This document shows positions 47,570 through 58,872 of a stretch of 64,000 nt of DNA, one piece after another; position 1 is the stretch's first letter; each line of letters starts with the position of its first letter. A model generated the notes under the pieces. The model was not told where the DNA came from, made no database searches, and was given only the letters and a program-made list of their open reading frames with translations. This DNA is from Liolophura sinensis (taxonomy: Eukaryota; Mollusca; Polyplacophora; Chitonida; Chitonidae), in the NCBI RefSeq assembly GCF_032854445.1, contig NC_088295.1:78396028-78460027 (forward strand). The letters are read 5' to 3'. Made by a program: the position numbers and the translations under genes.

Positions 47570-47851
47570 ACATCAAGAGATTAAAGATTACAAATGGCTT
47601 GATCGTGACAACAGTTTACAATGATACATCTATGCCTGGCCACTGTGTGAGTACAGACCCCCCGTAGAACAAACGCATCAGTGAAAACGCAACCCAAGCT
47701 CATCAGAAACTTCCAACACGTATATAATAGGAACGGTTTCTTAAGAATTTATATTTCATCTTGTGTTCGTCAGTACCAGTGTGTTATCCAGTTTAAGATT
47801 TACGCCAAACGTCCCAGATTTTATTTAAGACGTTTCACAGCATTTGTCAAG
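47570..47851 (+). promoter_or_regulatory. Upstream module and 5' noncoding exon, array unit 5
   Basis: GATCGTGACAACAGTTTACA, GAAACTTCC dyad, CGTATATAATAGG, TCAGTACCAGTG and donor GTCAAG|GTAAGG after 47851. Confidence 0.5.
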
Positions 47852-48050
47852 GTAAGGTATACACAATGTACTAAATAGTCTGAACGGCAAAACTATTAGT
47901 TCTGTTAGAAGTCACAGAGAGTAAAACGTTGGTGTTGGACATCAGCCCATTTCACATAAAGTTTACATTTCCTGATCTGTGTTATCATGATCAGTTGGAA
48001 AATGAATCATTTTTATTTTCAATTATTCTCTTTACAGATAAAGATTCAAA

Positions 48051-48684
48051 ATGGCACCACAGATAATGACAGACATTTGTCTACCTTTTGACTTGAGCCA
48101 AATTGAAATGGAAATACCTCATGATGAGAAACAACGGATTTCAGGACAGGACGGTAAGTTTACATGGACAATTGGACGATCATATAACCTCCTCCAACCT
48201 ATATACAATGCAAAAGAACACAAGCGCCATGCGTTTCGGGAAAGATGCTTTGCATCTCTGTGAGAATGGTGAAGGTAACATATGATTGGAAAAAAACTTT
48301 AATGGACACACGATAGAGTGAAAACAATTTTTACATCTAAATGTGTAGAGGAAGTAAATGAAATTTTTCAGAAAATTATTTCATTTCTTAGCCAGGAAAT
48401 CATTTTCTCATTTTTTCGTTACCACTGTTTTAGGCAATGCTGAAGAAGTAAGAACAAAGGTGACTATAACTGCCCTCCAAGTGATGCCCAGAATGTGGAT
48501 AGGAGACGTCAGTCTGAAGTCTTGTCTGAAGAAACGAAATCAACGACTTCCGAAAAGATATCGTCAGATACGGTTCAGTTCACAGAAGGAAGTTCGGTAT
48601 TACCTGAGTCGCCCTTTGGTGGCGGAGTCCAGACTCAAGAGGATGATTAGTAACATCAAGGGGAAATTGCTGGCAAGAAAATGA
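48051..48684 (+). CDS. Small PP1-docking-like protein, array unit 5 (117 aa)
   Basis: Exons 48051-48153 and 48434-48684. Relative to unit 1: E8D, G29R, P69R, S77Y and S93-R94. The S77Y change, immediately before RQIRF, is shared with unit 6 only. Motifs and splice sites are intact. Confidence 0.82.
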
Positions 48685-50999
48685 AAGTGATAATTCACTT
48701 TTTCTACAAGAGATTTCTGCTTAAAGGCATACCCAGAGTATTGCATTTTTGAAGATCGAAGTTGTGCTATTTGTTATGACAATACATTGTTACGTTTTGC
48801 TGTGGAATAAAATGCATTAGACTGAGTTTCTGTGGTTATTTATTTTATTGTGTATTCCTTCAAGTTGTTTATTTCTACGATACGCAAAAATGTTTGTAAC
48901 TGCGTTGTTGTATACTGCCTACGTAGTATTGTTCAAGTGTACTGTATGAACTAAGGACATGGTGTGTTGGAGTTTTCCAAAGCCAGAGGTTTATGCCATG
49001 TAGTACAACAATCGCATAATTTATAAATCGCGCATAAAGTAACAACATTAATTTTTGCGGTATATCATAGCTTTGTGTTTATGAAAACAGAGATAAAAAT
49101 AGATGAGCTAGAATAAGTCTCGGCTGATCGTATTTGGCGTAAAACCGTTGGCTAGGTTAAACTGGTGAATTGCAATACTTTTAGAGCTTTCCTTGACACT
49201 GTCCTTCAGTTGACTGCTGTGAAATACGCCAAATATTGGAAAAGTTGTTTTTATAGTAAATGGCCTGTATGCTTTCAGCCCGTCGACTAAATTAGCAAAT
49301 CCTACTCAGGTGTGGATAGATCTGAAATTCTGACATCTCAGTGATGATGGTTATGGTTGACAACAACACTGGACGTCAAAAAACACTGCGATGTATGCAC
49401 ATCATTTTATCGTATAGGCGCATAAGTGATAAATGAAAAAAAGTGTAATTCAATATATACATGGTTGGTCATTGTGTGTATAAGAATATTGATAGGTTGC
49501 CTCTTTAAAAGGGCAGACAACATTTGAATAAATGGTCATCATCAAGACCATTTGTTGGTGATTCAAAATATGGTCTTCATGGTTATTGTTTTATTACCGT
49601 GACTAGACTAAGGAATAAGGTTCTAGGGTTGACGTTTTGGACCACAACAGAGTTGCGTCACCGATCAGCATGAATATACATGTGGTATTGCATCTATACC
49701 TTTATTCCAGCAATATAACAGTTAGAATCTGCCTAGCATCAATAAAATAATATGTGACGTCACTGTGCTTCAGCTTGTTCAATGTGGCCGAAAGAATACA
49801 CCATAGAGACTCCTCGTTTTTGTGTTTTGCTCACTGTCAAAGTCATAAAAAACATGGTTGGAATTTGTTTGAAATGACACAAGCAAATATTCTTATGGTG
49901 GTTCCTTCATTAAGTTGGTTTTGTGTGTATAACATTTGTAAAACACATACAACGTTATATCTTGCAATAAAACGCGAATATGAATGGAGACAAAAATGAC
50001 AAGAATACTGCAGACATTCAGTTTTAAAGATCTTAAGTCATGTAACATGGCATCTACAACAAATTACAAGGATATGATAAAATAATTGCTGCATATTCTT
50101 TAAGATATGGAAGTTATTTTTTTATTTTAATGTGCCTGTAGTGCTTTCAAAACCCCAAACTCCTAATGTAAAGAAAATAATCAAGGAATTATAAACAGAG
50201 CAATACTGACATTAACATGTGATGTACTTGACTCGTGTAACGCCATGGAGCCTATAACTGGACGGTACATCAAGCTGTTTGATGGCATGCTCCCGTTGAT
50301 AGTACATTGTTCTGCCATCTCCCAGTGTCACTAGTCATGAAGTAGGGGTTCACCAGTGGCTTTATCCTATTGTTTGTATAAGGAGCGGGAAAGAGTCCTC
50401 TGGATGGTGATAAATGTTACTAACAGCAAATTAAATGTGAAAACTTCTGTTAGCACGACATTTTCTGTCCTTACAATGCACCGTATTCACGGCCTGAACG
50501 GAAATAAAAGAGAGCTGAAAGGTGCAATACGACATGTGCTAGTAAAATGGTTACTAGTCTTGTTTTCCATGTATTTGAAGGCAATGTTGTGGACAGTGCA
50601 AAAAAAGATTAGTCGGCTGCAAATATCATAAAAAATCCCAATATTGGAGTCAAGCCTTTATCAGGCACAAGCGCCTGCTCCAGTTTATGTGACCACAAAT
50701 CTCTAGATCTTGAAATGTTAAAATGATTATACATGTATTCATCTGCCGAATTGTATTTTTCCACCACACCATGCTTTGCATCAAATACATTTGCAGGTGA
50801 ACATAGAATTCAAATATTATGTTTCAGTTGTAAGTTGTTATGTTACATTTTTCATACAATCGTGTTTTTGTAATGATTTTTAAATTTGTATTAATTTTGT
50901 AGAAATATATAAGAATGTTAGAAATGACACTTAACATGGGCGGAACATGAAGCTTTCTATAACATCACCCTCCTGCTGACAATGTTAAGACATCATGAG

Positions 51000-51271
51000 A
51001 TTAAAGATTACAAATGGCTTGACCGTGACAACAGTTCACAATGATACATCTATGGCTGGCCACTGTGTGTGTACAGACCCCCCGTAGTACAAACGCATCA
51101 GTGAAAGCGCAATCCAAGCTCATCAGAAATTTCCAACACGTATATCATAGGAACGGTTTCTTAAGAATTTATATTTCATCTTATGTTCGTCAGTACCAGT
51201 GTGTTATCCAGTTTAAGATTTACGCCAAACGTCCCAGATTTTATTTAAGACGTTTCACAGCATTTGTCAAG
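51000..51271 (+). promoter_or_regulatory. Upstream module and 5' noncoding exon, array unit 6, GC donor
   Basis: Almost identical to unit 3, including CGTATATCATAGG, TCTTATGTTCGTCAGTACC and the GC donor (GTCAAG|GCAAGG at 51272-51273). Confidence 0.5.
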
Positions 51272-51470
51272 GCAAGGTATACACAATGTACTAAATAGTC
51301 TGAACGGCAAAACTATTAGTTCTGTTAGAAGTCACAGAGAGTAAAACGTTGGTGTTGGACATCAGCCCATTTCACATAAAGTTTACATTTCCTGATCTGT
51401 GTTATCATGATCAGTTGGATAATGTATCATTGTTATTCTCAATTATTCTCTTTACAGATAAAGATTCAAA

Positions 51471-52105
51471 ATGGCACCGCAGATAATGACAGAGATTTGT
51501 CTACCTTTTGACTTGAGCCAAATTGAAATGGAAATACCTCATGATGAGAAACAAGGGATTTCAGGACAGGACGGTAAGTTTACATGGACAATTGGACGAT
51601 CATATTACCTCCTCCAATCTATATACAATGCAAAAGAGCATAAGCGCCGTGTGTTTCGGGAAAGATGCTTTGCATCTCTGTGAGAATGGTGAAGATAACA
51701 TATGACTGGAGAAAAAACTTTAATGGACACACGATAGAGTGAAAACAATTATTACATCTAAATGTGTAAAGAAAGTAACTGAAATTTTTCAGAAAATTAT
51801 TTCAATTCTTAGCCAGGAAATCATTTTCTCATTTTTTCGTTACCACTGTTTTAGGCAATGCTGAAGAAGTAAGAACAAAGGTGACTATAACTGCCCTCCA
51901 AGTGATGCCCAGAATGTGGATAGGAGACGTCAGTCTGAAGTCTTGTCTAAAGAAACCAAATCAACGACTTCCGAAAAGATATCGTCAGATACGGTTCAGA
52001 TCACAGAAGGAAGTTCGGTATTACCTGAGTCGCCCTTTGGTGGCGGAGTCCAGACTCAAGAGGATGATTAGTAACATCAAGAGGAAATTGCTGGCAAGAA
52101 AATGA
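51471..52105 (+). CDS. Small PP1-docking-like protein, array unit 6 (117 aa)
   Basis: Exons 51471-51573 and 51855-52105. The N terminus equals unit 1. Exon 2 carries S77Y, S83R (RFRSQKEVRYYL) and G111R, with S93-R94. S83R adds a positive charge directly after the RVxF-like F82. The start exon matches unit 1 while the promoter matches unit 3, in line with exchange between units. Confidence 0.82.
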
Positions 52106-53262
52106 AAGTGATTATTCACTTTTTCTACAAGAGATTTCTGCTTAAAGGCATACCCAGAGTATTGCATTTTTGAAGATCGAAGTTGTGCTATTTGTTATGA
52201 CAATACATTGTTACGTTTTGCTGTGGAATAAAATGCAGTAGACTGAGTTTCTTTGGTTATTTATTTTGTTGTTTATTCGGTCAAGTTATTTTTTTCTACG
52301 ATACGCAAAGCTGGATACACTGAACATGTTTGTAACGACGTTATTGTATAATGCCTCAGTAGTTTTGTTCATGTGTACTGTATGAACTAAGGACATGGTG
52401 TGTTGGAGTTTTCCAAAGCCAGAGGTTTATGCCATGCAGTGTTTTAGTTGTCAGATCGGATTAATTCACCAATTGTGTAATTACAACAATCGCAAAATTT
52501 ATAAATCGCTCATAAAGCAACGACGTTAATTTTGCGGTGCGGGCAAAATATACATGCTAATGCCAATTAATACATCAAATGATTGATTCATCAAAAGATT
52601 GAGATTATATGGTGGACTTTTTAGATCCGATTAAAAAACTGAAGCGAATTGACGTCCCCATTCTTTTAATGTGCTCTCTAGTTACCATATCTTTAAGTTC
52701 CGTATGAATATACGTTATACTACATCTATAACTACATTTAATCTGGAAATAAAAGAGCCTGTTTTTTGGCAGCAATAAAGGTATTACAGTATCAGTAACC
52801 ATGAAGTAAAGGTGACTTGATCGTGACCTGAGTTCACTATTATACACCAATGGCTTACTATTGTTTATATAACGATGACCGGCGACAGAGCCCCTTGTGT
52901 CAAATTCCACCCAAGCCGGGTCGATAAGCGTTGAAGGTATATAGCGAAAAATTTCAAAACATTTTCATTCAAGTTCCAGTTTATTGCTGTAGCATCCTAG
53001 TTTTTTCCTGTCTGCTGTGTACACTTTCACTAAAGCATTTATTATCGGATATTATCTGCAGTGTTTAGTAAGGTAAGGCATGGCATACATTAAGCTGGCA
53101 AACATATGATTATCACTTCAACTTGAAGCACTAAAAATGCAAGGGGCTGTGGTTTTCTAGTTTCTGCTGTACGTGTTTAAGTACGTATGCGAAAATTGTA
53201 ATTTTTTTTAAACATGTCATTGGTTTCTCCTTTCATATTTTTTATTCCAGGTAACATTCAAA
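52106..53262 (+). other. Right edge of the array and upstream region of unit 7
   Basis: Unit homology fades near 52540. An upstream module recurs at 52798-52880 (CATGAAGTAAAGGTGACTTG, TACACCAATGGCTTACTATT) with TATATAA at 52866-52872. A candidate noncoding exon ends near 53070 at a TTTAGTAAG|GTAAGG-type donor, and the acceptor TTCCAG is at 53250. Confidence 0.5.
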
Positions 53263-54224
53263 ATGGCTCCCCAAATGCTAACATTCTTATCTGCTATTTG
53301 AGGTAAAAGAAACGACAACAGAATTTCATGACCAGTGTCAAGGCTATTCAGAATCTGACGGTAAGACTTATGTTTACAACGTGAAAATACCTTTTCATTG
53401 ATGATACTTCATTTCACTGTGTTGTGTTAGAATGCCAAAGCCTGGAACTACTGGAAACAAAAAACTGCATTTCCTTTTATCCAATATTTTTTTTCTCCAA
53501 AAGAGACAGTAAAATCATAAATTGGAGATAAATTCCTCATTTCTCCACAATATCCTCTACGTTTTCACGTTTGGAATACTGATGATTAATTTCAGGCAGT
53601 TCCAAAGTTGGGAGAATAAAAGTGACGATAACTGCCAACCCGGTGATACCCAACATATGGAAAGGAGACGTCAACCTTAAGCCCTGTCTGAAGAAATCAT
53701 ATGACCGCACAGGCCTTCTGGGCAAAGCTCGTCACATAAGATTCAACCCTCAAATGGAATTCGACCGGCCCGGATAGCACAGTTGGTAGAGCGTCCGCTT
53801 CGGGACCGGTAGATCCAGGATCAATTCTTGATCGAGTCACACCTAAGACTTTAAAAGAGGAAGTTGTAACTTCCTCGCTTGGCGTTCAGCATGAAGGGGA
53901 TAGTGCAACGACTGGTTGACCCGTATCAGTATGGCTCGGGCGGGCCGGCTTACTTGCCTTCGGTAAGTCGTCTCAGTGAGGCAGCACTAAATAAAAGAGC
54001 GGTGGAAATCCGTCCTGCAACAAGGAGGCACATTACACGTACATGCACCCTAATGATTCCTTCGTCGTCATATGACTGAAAAATTGTTGAGAACGACGTT
54101 AAACCCCAAGCACTCACTCACTCAAACGGAATTCCTATATTACCTGAACAGCCCTCTGGTCGCCGAGTCTGGACCGAAGCGTGTAATTAGTACAACAGAG
54201 GCCAAAATTTTGGCAAGAATGTGA
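53263..54224 (+). pseudogene. Unit 7: small PP1-docking-like gene, frameshifted and split by a SINE
   Basis: The start exon (53263-53360) begins MAPQ and meets a stop after 12 codons. The frame that reads on to the donor GACG|GTAAGA in the correct phase is offset by one base, so the exon carries a frameshift. The 3' exon starts at 53596 after TTTCAG and reads KVTITANPVIPNIWKGDV, NLKPCLKK, HIRF and MEF. It is then interrupted at 53763 by a SINE and resumes at 54123 with EFLYYLNSPLVAESG, ending TGA at 54222-54224. Except for the SINE the 3' exon frame is open. The SILK-like S is P here (KPCLKK). AATAAA lies near 54381. It is more diverged than units 1-6 and probably older. Confidence 0.85.
53763..54122 (+). 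mobile_element. Full-length tRNA-derived SINE, second family, with target duplication
   Basis: The head CCCGGATAGCACAGTTGGTA, then GAGCGTCCGCTTC, and GGATCAATTC match tRNA A and B boxes. The body includes GGAAGTTGTAACTTCCTCGC, and the end is AACCCCAAGCACTCACTCA. It is flanked by CTCAAATGGAATTC (ending 53762) and CTCAAACGGAATTC (from 54121), a 14-base duplication with one difference. It is inserted between the RVxF-like and YYL motifs of unit 7. Confidence 0.92.
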
Positions 54225-54865
54225 GCGAGATTAATACGTTGACGTTGGCTTATGTTTGGCTTCTATGTGTATTTTACTAGAAAGGCATAAGCACGGATAG
54301 TTCTTTCCGAAAATGTGATATGATCCCGCATTTATGATATTCAGTTGTGTTTGTTACGTTTACCGATTGTTATGTTTTCTGCTGAAATAAAATACATTAC
54401 ACTGGACTGTCATTACTATGGTATTACTTGTTACTCGGAAGATGGATCTTACTTTAACTGTTAATGTAAATGAGTAAAATTATACTTATTCAGATAACAC
54501 TATCGAGTGTGTGATCCTGCAACGAAAACGGACCTTTCAAAATGATGGCCTCAACTGACAGGGATGTTCAATAGTTTCTAGAACAAATCCCTAATCTTTC
54601 AAAATGGGCTTTCCCGACAGGCGAAACTGACGAGTTCGACTGCTTTCGTCTGACGACTATGGACTAAGAACTAAAACCTTAGTTCTAACTACGACTTACA
54701 CGTATAAACAGCCCCAGATCTAGGTTAAAGGCTGGCCCTGTTAGCAACAAACCCGACGAATCCATTCACAATGCATAACACTCAGACGGGCTCATAACAC
54801 TATTATTATTTATGATCGTGACACCACCGACATTAGCTATGTAGAAGACACCCCTATAACAGGTA

Positions 54866-54930
54866 TGAATGAATGATTATGGCTTAACGCCACATCGGCA
54901 ATTTTGCAGCCATATCGTAGCGACATACCA
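54866..54930 (-). mobile_element. 3' end of a dispersed repeat, copy 2
   Basis: GAATGAATGATTATGGCTTA, CGCCACATCGGCAATTTTGC and AGCCATATCGTAGCG match the copy at 31763-31835. Confidence 0.5.
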
Positions 54931-56697
54931 GATATGTAGACAATTCTCTCGTGCATGTATTAGCATGTGGACTATGTCCTTTTATTAGCTACGTAGAAAT
55001 TTCCGTTGTGTCCAAAATATCGAAACAAAAAAATACTTATTTCTAACCATATGTCCTTTATTTTTAAATTTACAATGGAGCTCCGTGCGAGAAGGGTGCA
55101 TTACGAACAAATTCCACCGTTTCAATCGAACGACAAAGTCCAATCAAAAGATCCGATAAAACATAAATGTCATAAATGTTCAACAGACGTCAAGGTTGTC
55201 TGAGTACCGATATCATAAACGTGACTAAAATGTCAGAACATTGTAGCGTTCTATTTGTTCGTGTGTTTCATTGAAAAGTTGTATTCTTGTGCCTACTTGG
55301 GACGAACAAACGTGCCCTTATGATAGATATAGCCGCTGGAACATATCAGATCAAATGTTTTACATTTTTAATTTAATTTAATTATAAGATTCATGAGGGC
55401 TCATTCGGCAATGTGGTGCTGTGGTCATGTGATGCGATAGCTGTCAGCCAAAGTGCCGTTAGATGAGAAATGCTTCAGGAGAGAAATGCGAGTGAGTCTG
55501 CCATAAGAAAAAGTATAGAGAGGGATAAGCTGAGATTAAGAGAAGGAAGTATTGAAGACAGAAAAAGAAAGATGAGATGCTCTGAATTCAGGCTGCACTC
55601 AAAACTGAAATTATTGAGTAAGCTGCAAAGTTTTTTGTTGAACATACAAGTAATGCATTACTGTATTAAATTAAGCAACAACAACTTGTCATTGTCTGTG
55701 TCACTAGCTCGGTCGTGATTGTTGGTGACAGGAACGGTATTCCACGGAGTTGTGTTGAATGCTTTATGTTAATTTCATCTCACAATTACTATTGAAAAAT
55801 ATTCGTAAACAGTCCTATCTCGAGGCTAAGAATAAACAGCCCAAGGCCGAAGGGAAAATATGAGAAAGGCCTAGAATAAAGCTTTATCAGTCAGGCCTCA
55901 CAAGTTTTCTTTCACACCTCTGCAGCATCAACTGCTGTTACGCTGAAAGAATTGTCCATAAAATTCTGCATTCACATAGTAATGTTCACAATCAGTGAGT
56001 AAGATCATTTACTCTGTCATCACTGTACCTCAAAGGTTGTTAAATACATTCGAGTGCAAATGGACAGGTATGCTTGATGCTGAAACTAATCAATTCTCAC
56101 AATAATCATATGTGATACCCTTTGTGTGTAATTATTATAACAGAAGAGCACCGGTAGTTATATGATATAGCAAATATTTCAGCATGTAACATTGGCATTA
56201 TAGCTTAAGATTTGTAAAAGGACTGGCCTTGCATATAGTTTTAAACTTCAGATATATGTACAAATCACTTGAAAGAGTCAGTTACATTCATAAAAAAATA
56301 TTTTTCATAAATTGCAGCTAGGATTAAATTACATTGTGATTCACTGAATCATTAGTGATCATATTTTATGCCACATTTCATTGGCTACACTGGATTTAAA
56401 TTTTTGTTTTTATCTGTAACAATCACATTCAATTGATCGCTTGACATTTCCATTTAAATTGATATAGACTATACCATTTTACTATGTGTCTCTATATGTC
56501 TCCGTACATTAAGTGTGTGATCTGTATTATTTTTTAAAATCTTTCTGATCATGGTAATGTAATATCAGTCTTCATGGTAAACAGAGTGATACATCCTCTT
56601 CATGGGAAGATTCAAATCGAAATTGATCATTCTAACCCTCACCTTCATCTCATCCTGATACCTTAAGATCATTTGTGTTTGTATATTATCTAGAAGT

Positions 56698-56934
56698 ATG
56701 ATAGGGTTATGTAAATATGTTATTATTGAACACAAAGGATACTGCTCCGTTTACAAATTTACTTGTCCTGCAAGAGACAAACACTACACAGACCATACTA
56801 AAACAGCTGATAAGAGTGAACGCTCTCACCACTTCTGCGACTATGTTGGTTTCTGTCATACCAAAGACTTTATGAGCCATCACAAACACCAGGTTGTAGA
56901 GAACTTGTCACTGACTATGAGATCATACTTATAG
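56698..56934 (+). pseudogene. Possible C2H2 zinc-finger remnant
   Basis: The frame reads CSVYKFTCPARDKHYTDH, then HHFCDYVGFC, and MSHHKHQ. The spacing of C, F and H residues recalls linked C2H2 fingers (C..C...F.....L..H...H), but key cysteines and the linker are replaced and no intact finger exists. It could equally be coincidence. No neighbouring exon supports a live gene. Confidence 0.25.
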
Positions 56935-57780
56935 TGACACTTGTCCATGGATACTATTCAGTGGTATCCACAGGTGTTGTTGAATCATGGCACCAAAGCC
57001 TGCAAGCAGCTTGGAGATAATTATTGAGATAAAGAATATTATCATATGTGTTTGGTTTTTAATTCAAATAAATTCTCAATAAATTAAAAAACGACATAAA
57101 ACTAATAAAAGTTGGTAATATGCAGAGCAGAAGCAATGTGCAGTTTTCAGTGACCACAGAAAAAGGATATAAGTGCTTGTATTGGTTGACAATACGTTCA
57201 TTATGGTCTATAGTATTGAATCATTACTTTTTCACAATAGCATTCATATCGTCAACAACATACAGCATACAAAGTGAGCAATAGGTTAGCATGTGGCAAT
57301 TAATACATTAGAAGATGCTTTGATGATAGTGGCTTTTCAAGGTAGAACTAGAGGTCGACCGATTGCTAGTTACATTTCACCTCAGTCTGAGTACTGAGTA
57401 GGCCTATATGTTTGTCCCTTGGTGGGGAAGGGTGAAGGGTGGGGGCACGAGCAAACGTCAGTTACAATCAGGGATGAGTTTGATCGCAATAAGCGTTCAG
57501 AAGAACTTTATTATTTCTCAAACAGTCCACAACAGTGAATGCTTCAAAGCCTTTTGTCAACCCAATGTGATTCTAAAAATGTGACAAAAGAAAAATGGTG
57601 AACAACTCAAATATTTTCAAAATCACGTTCGAATTATCTTTCTCGGGGTTATGCACAGGGTTAGGAAGCAGACCTTGTCCTCCAGGACTGCGTCTCTCTT
57701 AGGCAACCTAAATAGTCGAACTAGAAATCTAAATCTGGCACCAAAACACACTTACAGATATCTGAAAAAGTGCTGACATG

Positions 57781-58072
57781 GAGTTTTGATGTACTTGACT
57801 TATGTCACATTATCACCGTGGAGTCTATAAAAGCGCGGTACATCAAACTGTTTGTTGCGCCACGCTCCCGTTGATAGTACATTGTTCGGCCATCTCCCAG
57901 AGTCACTAGCCATGAAGTAGGGGTTCACCAGTGGCTTTATCCTGACAAGAACTCACAGCAATACACCAATAGCTTACTACTGACTATATAACGATCACCC
58001 ATGACAGAGCCCGTTGCGTCAAATTCCACCCAAGCCCATCCGCCAATCCCTAAAGATATATAAAGACAATAT
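57781..58072 (+). promoter_or_regulatory. Upstream module of unit 8
   Basis: TGTACTTGACT, CGGTACATCAAACTGTTTG, CCATCTCCCAGAGTCACTAG and CAGTGGCTTTATCCTGACAA match the distal spacer module of the array. They are followed by TATATAA at 57985-57991 and CAAATTCCACCCAAGCC, as before unit 7. No start exon like MAPQ was found between here and 58873. Confidence 0.55.
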
Positions 58073-58872
58073 TTTAAAAATCTTGCATTGCTGTATCATG
58101 CAGCCGTCGTTTGTAATATCCCGTTTTTCTTCTGTGTAGGTATCCCGCTCTTCACATCACATCTTATCGAACATTGATACAGCTCTATACCAGAGAAAGT
58201 ATTTAAGTTAGTATTTTTGTAGCAAAAAATGTCATTGCCACATTCTATGTCTTGTAAATTAAAGATAGAGGCCTGCAAATGAGGTAATGCTTTGAATTTT
58301 ATATTGGCACCTGACAGTAATCCACCTTCCTGGACGAAATTCGGATGTATGTAATAACAAATAGGCACGAAAAGAGAATTCAAACTCATGGAATGATTGT
58401 TGTGTTCAAGAGTTTGTTATTATGGTATTCTTTTAATATTTTCACATACGGATCAATATGACCCCCCCCCCCCCCCCACTCCAGATTGTGTAAGACGTTT
58501 ATTGGCCTATCGATTCCACTGAAATGGAAGTAGAAATATCTCACAAGGCGAGAAGATTTGCAGAAGCAGGCAGGAAGAGTGCCTAGTCTAATGTTAACAT
58601 CAGTAACTCCCAATCGTTTCACACCGTTCTTAAGTGTACAGTTTTGGAATTCAAAAGTGAAGAACAAAACTAATACAATTGCATTTAACTTGCATGGTTT
58701 TCGCAATAAAGGATTGTATAACCATGAAGACATATACCTTAATGGTAAAACGACACGTTTTACAACAAACCTGCTCTTACAGATTTCGTGAATGAATATA
58801 TCGCAAAAACATCATTCCACTAAAACAACAGCCAATCGTTATCATCTCTCCATCACTGATGACTAATGTCAG

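Larger units (their letters stand above)
33270..52540 (+). repeat. Tandem array of six units of about 3.45 kb, each with one small gene
   Basis: Unit starts, taken at the TGCCG before TATTTTTCCACCAC, are about 33270, 36736, 40169, 43864, 47326 and 50744, so periods are 3466, 3433, 3695, 3462 and 3418. The third is long because of a 300-bp insertion. Homology to the unit stops near 52540 in unit 6. Each unit holds a 5' noncoding exon, a start exon, a 3' exon, AATAAA and a long spacer. Spacer frames of 81-111 codons recur between units but are broken by stops in some (for example a TAG in the 39,290 spacer), so they are not genes. Confidence 0.95.
54225..57780. other. Intergenic region between units 7 and 8
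   Basis: Contains the unit 7 3' flank, a repeat tail at 54866-54930, a lysine-rich 82-codon frame at 55470-55718 that I do not recognise, and the possible zinc-finger remnant at 56698. Nothing else was recognised. Confidence 0.45.

Noticed and set aside
35715-49999. 81-codon frame (MTSLCFSLFNVAERIHH...) repeated in array spacers
   Set aside because: It recurs only because the spacer is duplicated. The 39,190 copy has an in-frame TAG and the 42,610 copy is disrupted by the insertion, with no codon-level constraint visible.
39782-50631. Frames of 91-111 codons (MALSYCLYKERERV...) before units 3 and 6
   Set aside because: They are created by a shared 35-base deletion in the distal upstream module; they are absent in the other units and differ in length at the two sites.
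37031-51298. 85-codon frame (MIHLWLATVCVQTP...) before each array gene
   Set aside because: It spans the probable TATA box, transcription start and splice donor, and its start codon is lost in unit 1 (AATGATACA to AAAGATACA) and its start region altered in unit 5.
53766-53840. A tRNA gene at the A-box/B-box sequence
   Set aside because: It is the head of a SINE, flanked by target duplications and followed by the SINE body; no complete cloverleaf is expected.
55470-55718. Lysine/arginine-rich 82-codon frame
   Set aside because: Single frame without neighbouring exons, recognisable motif or repeats; kept only as part of the intergenic description.
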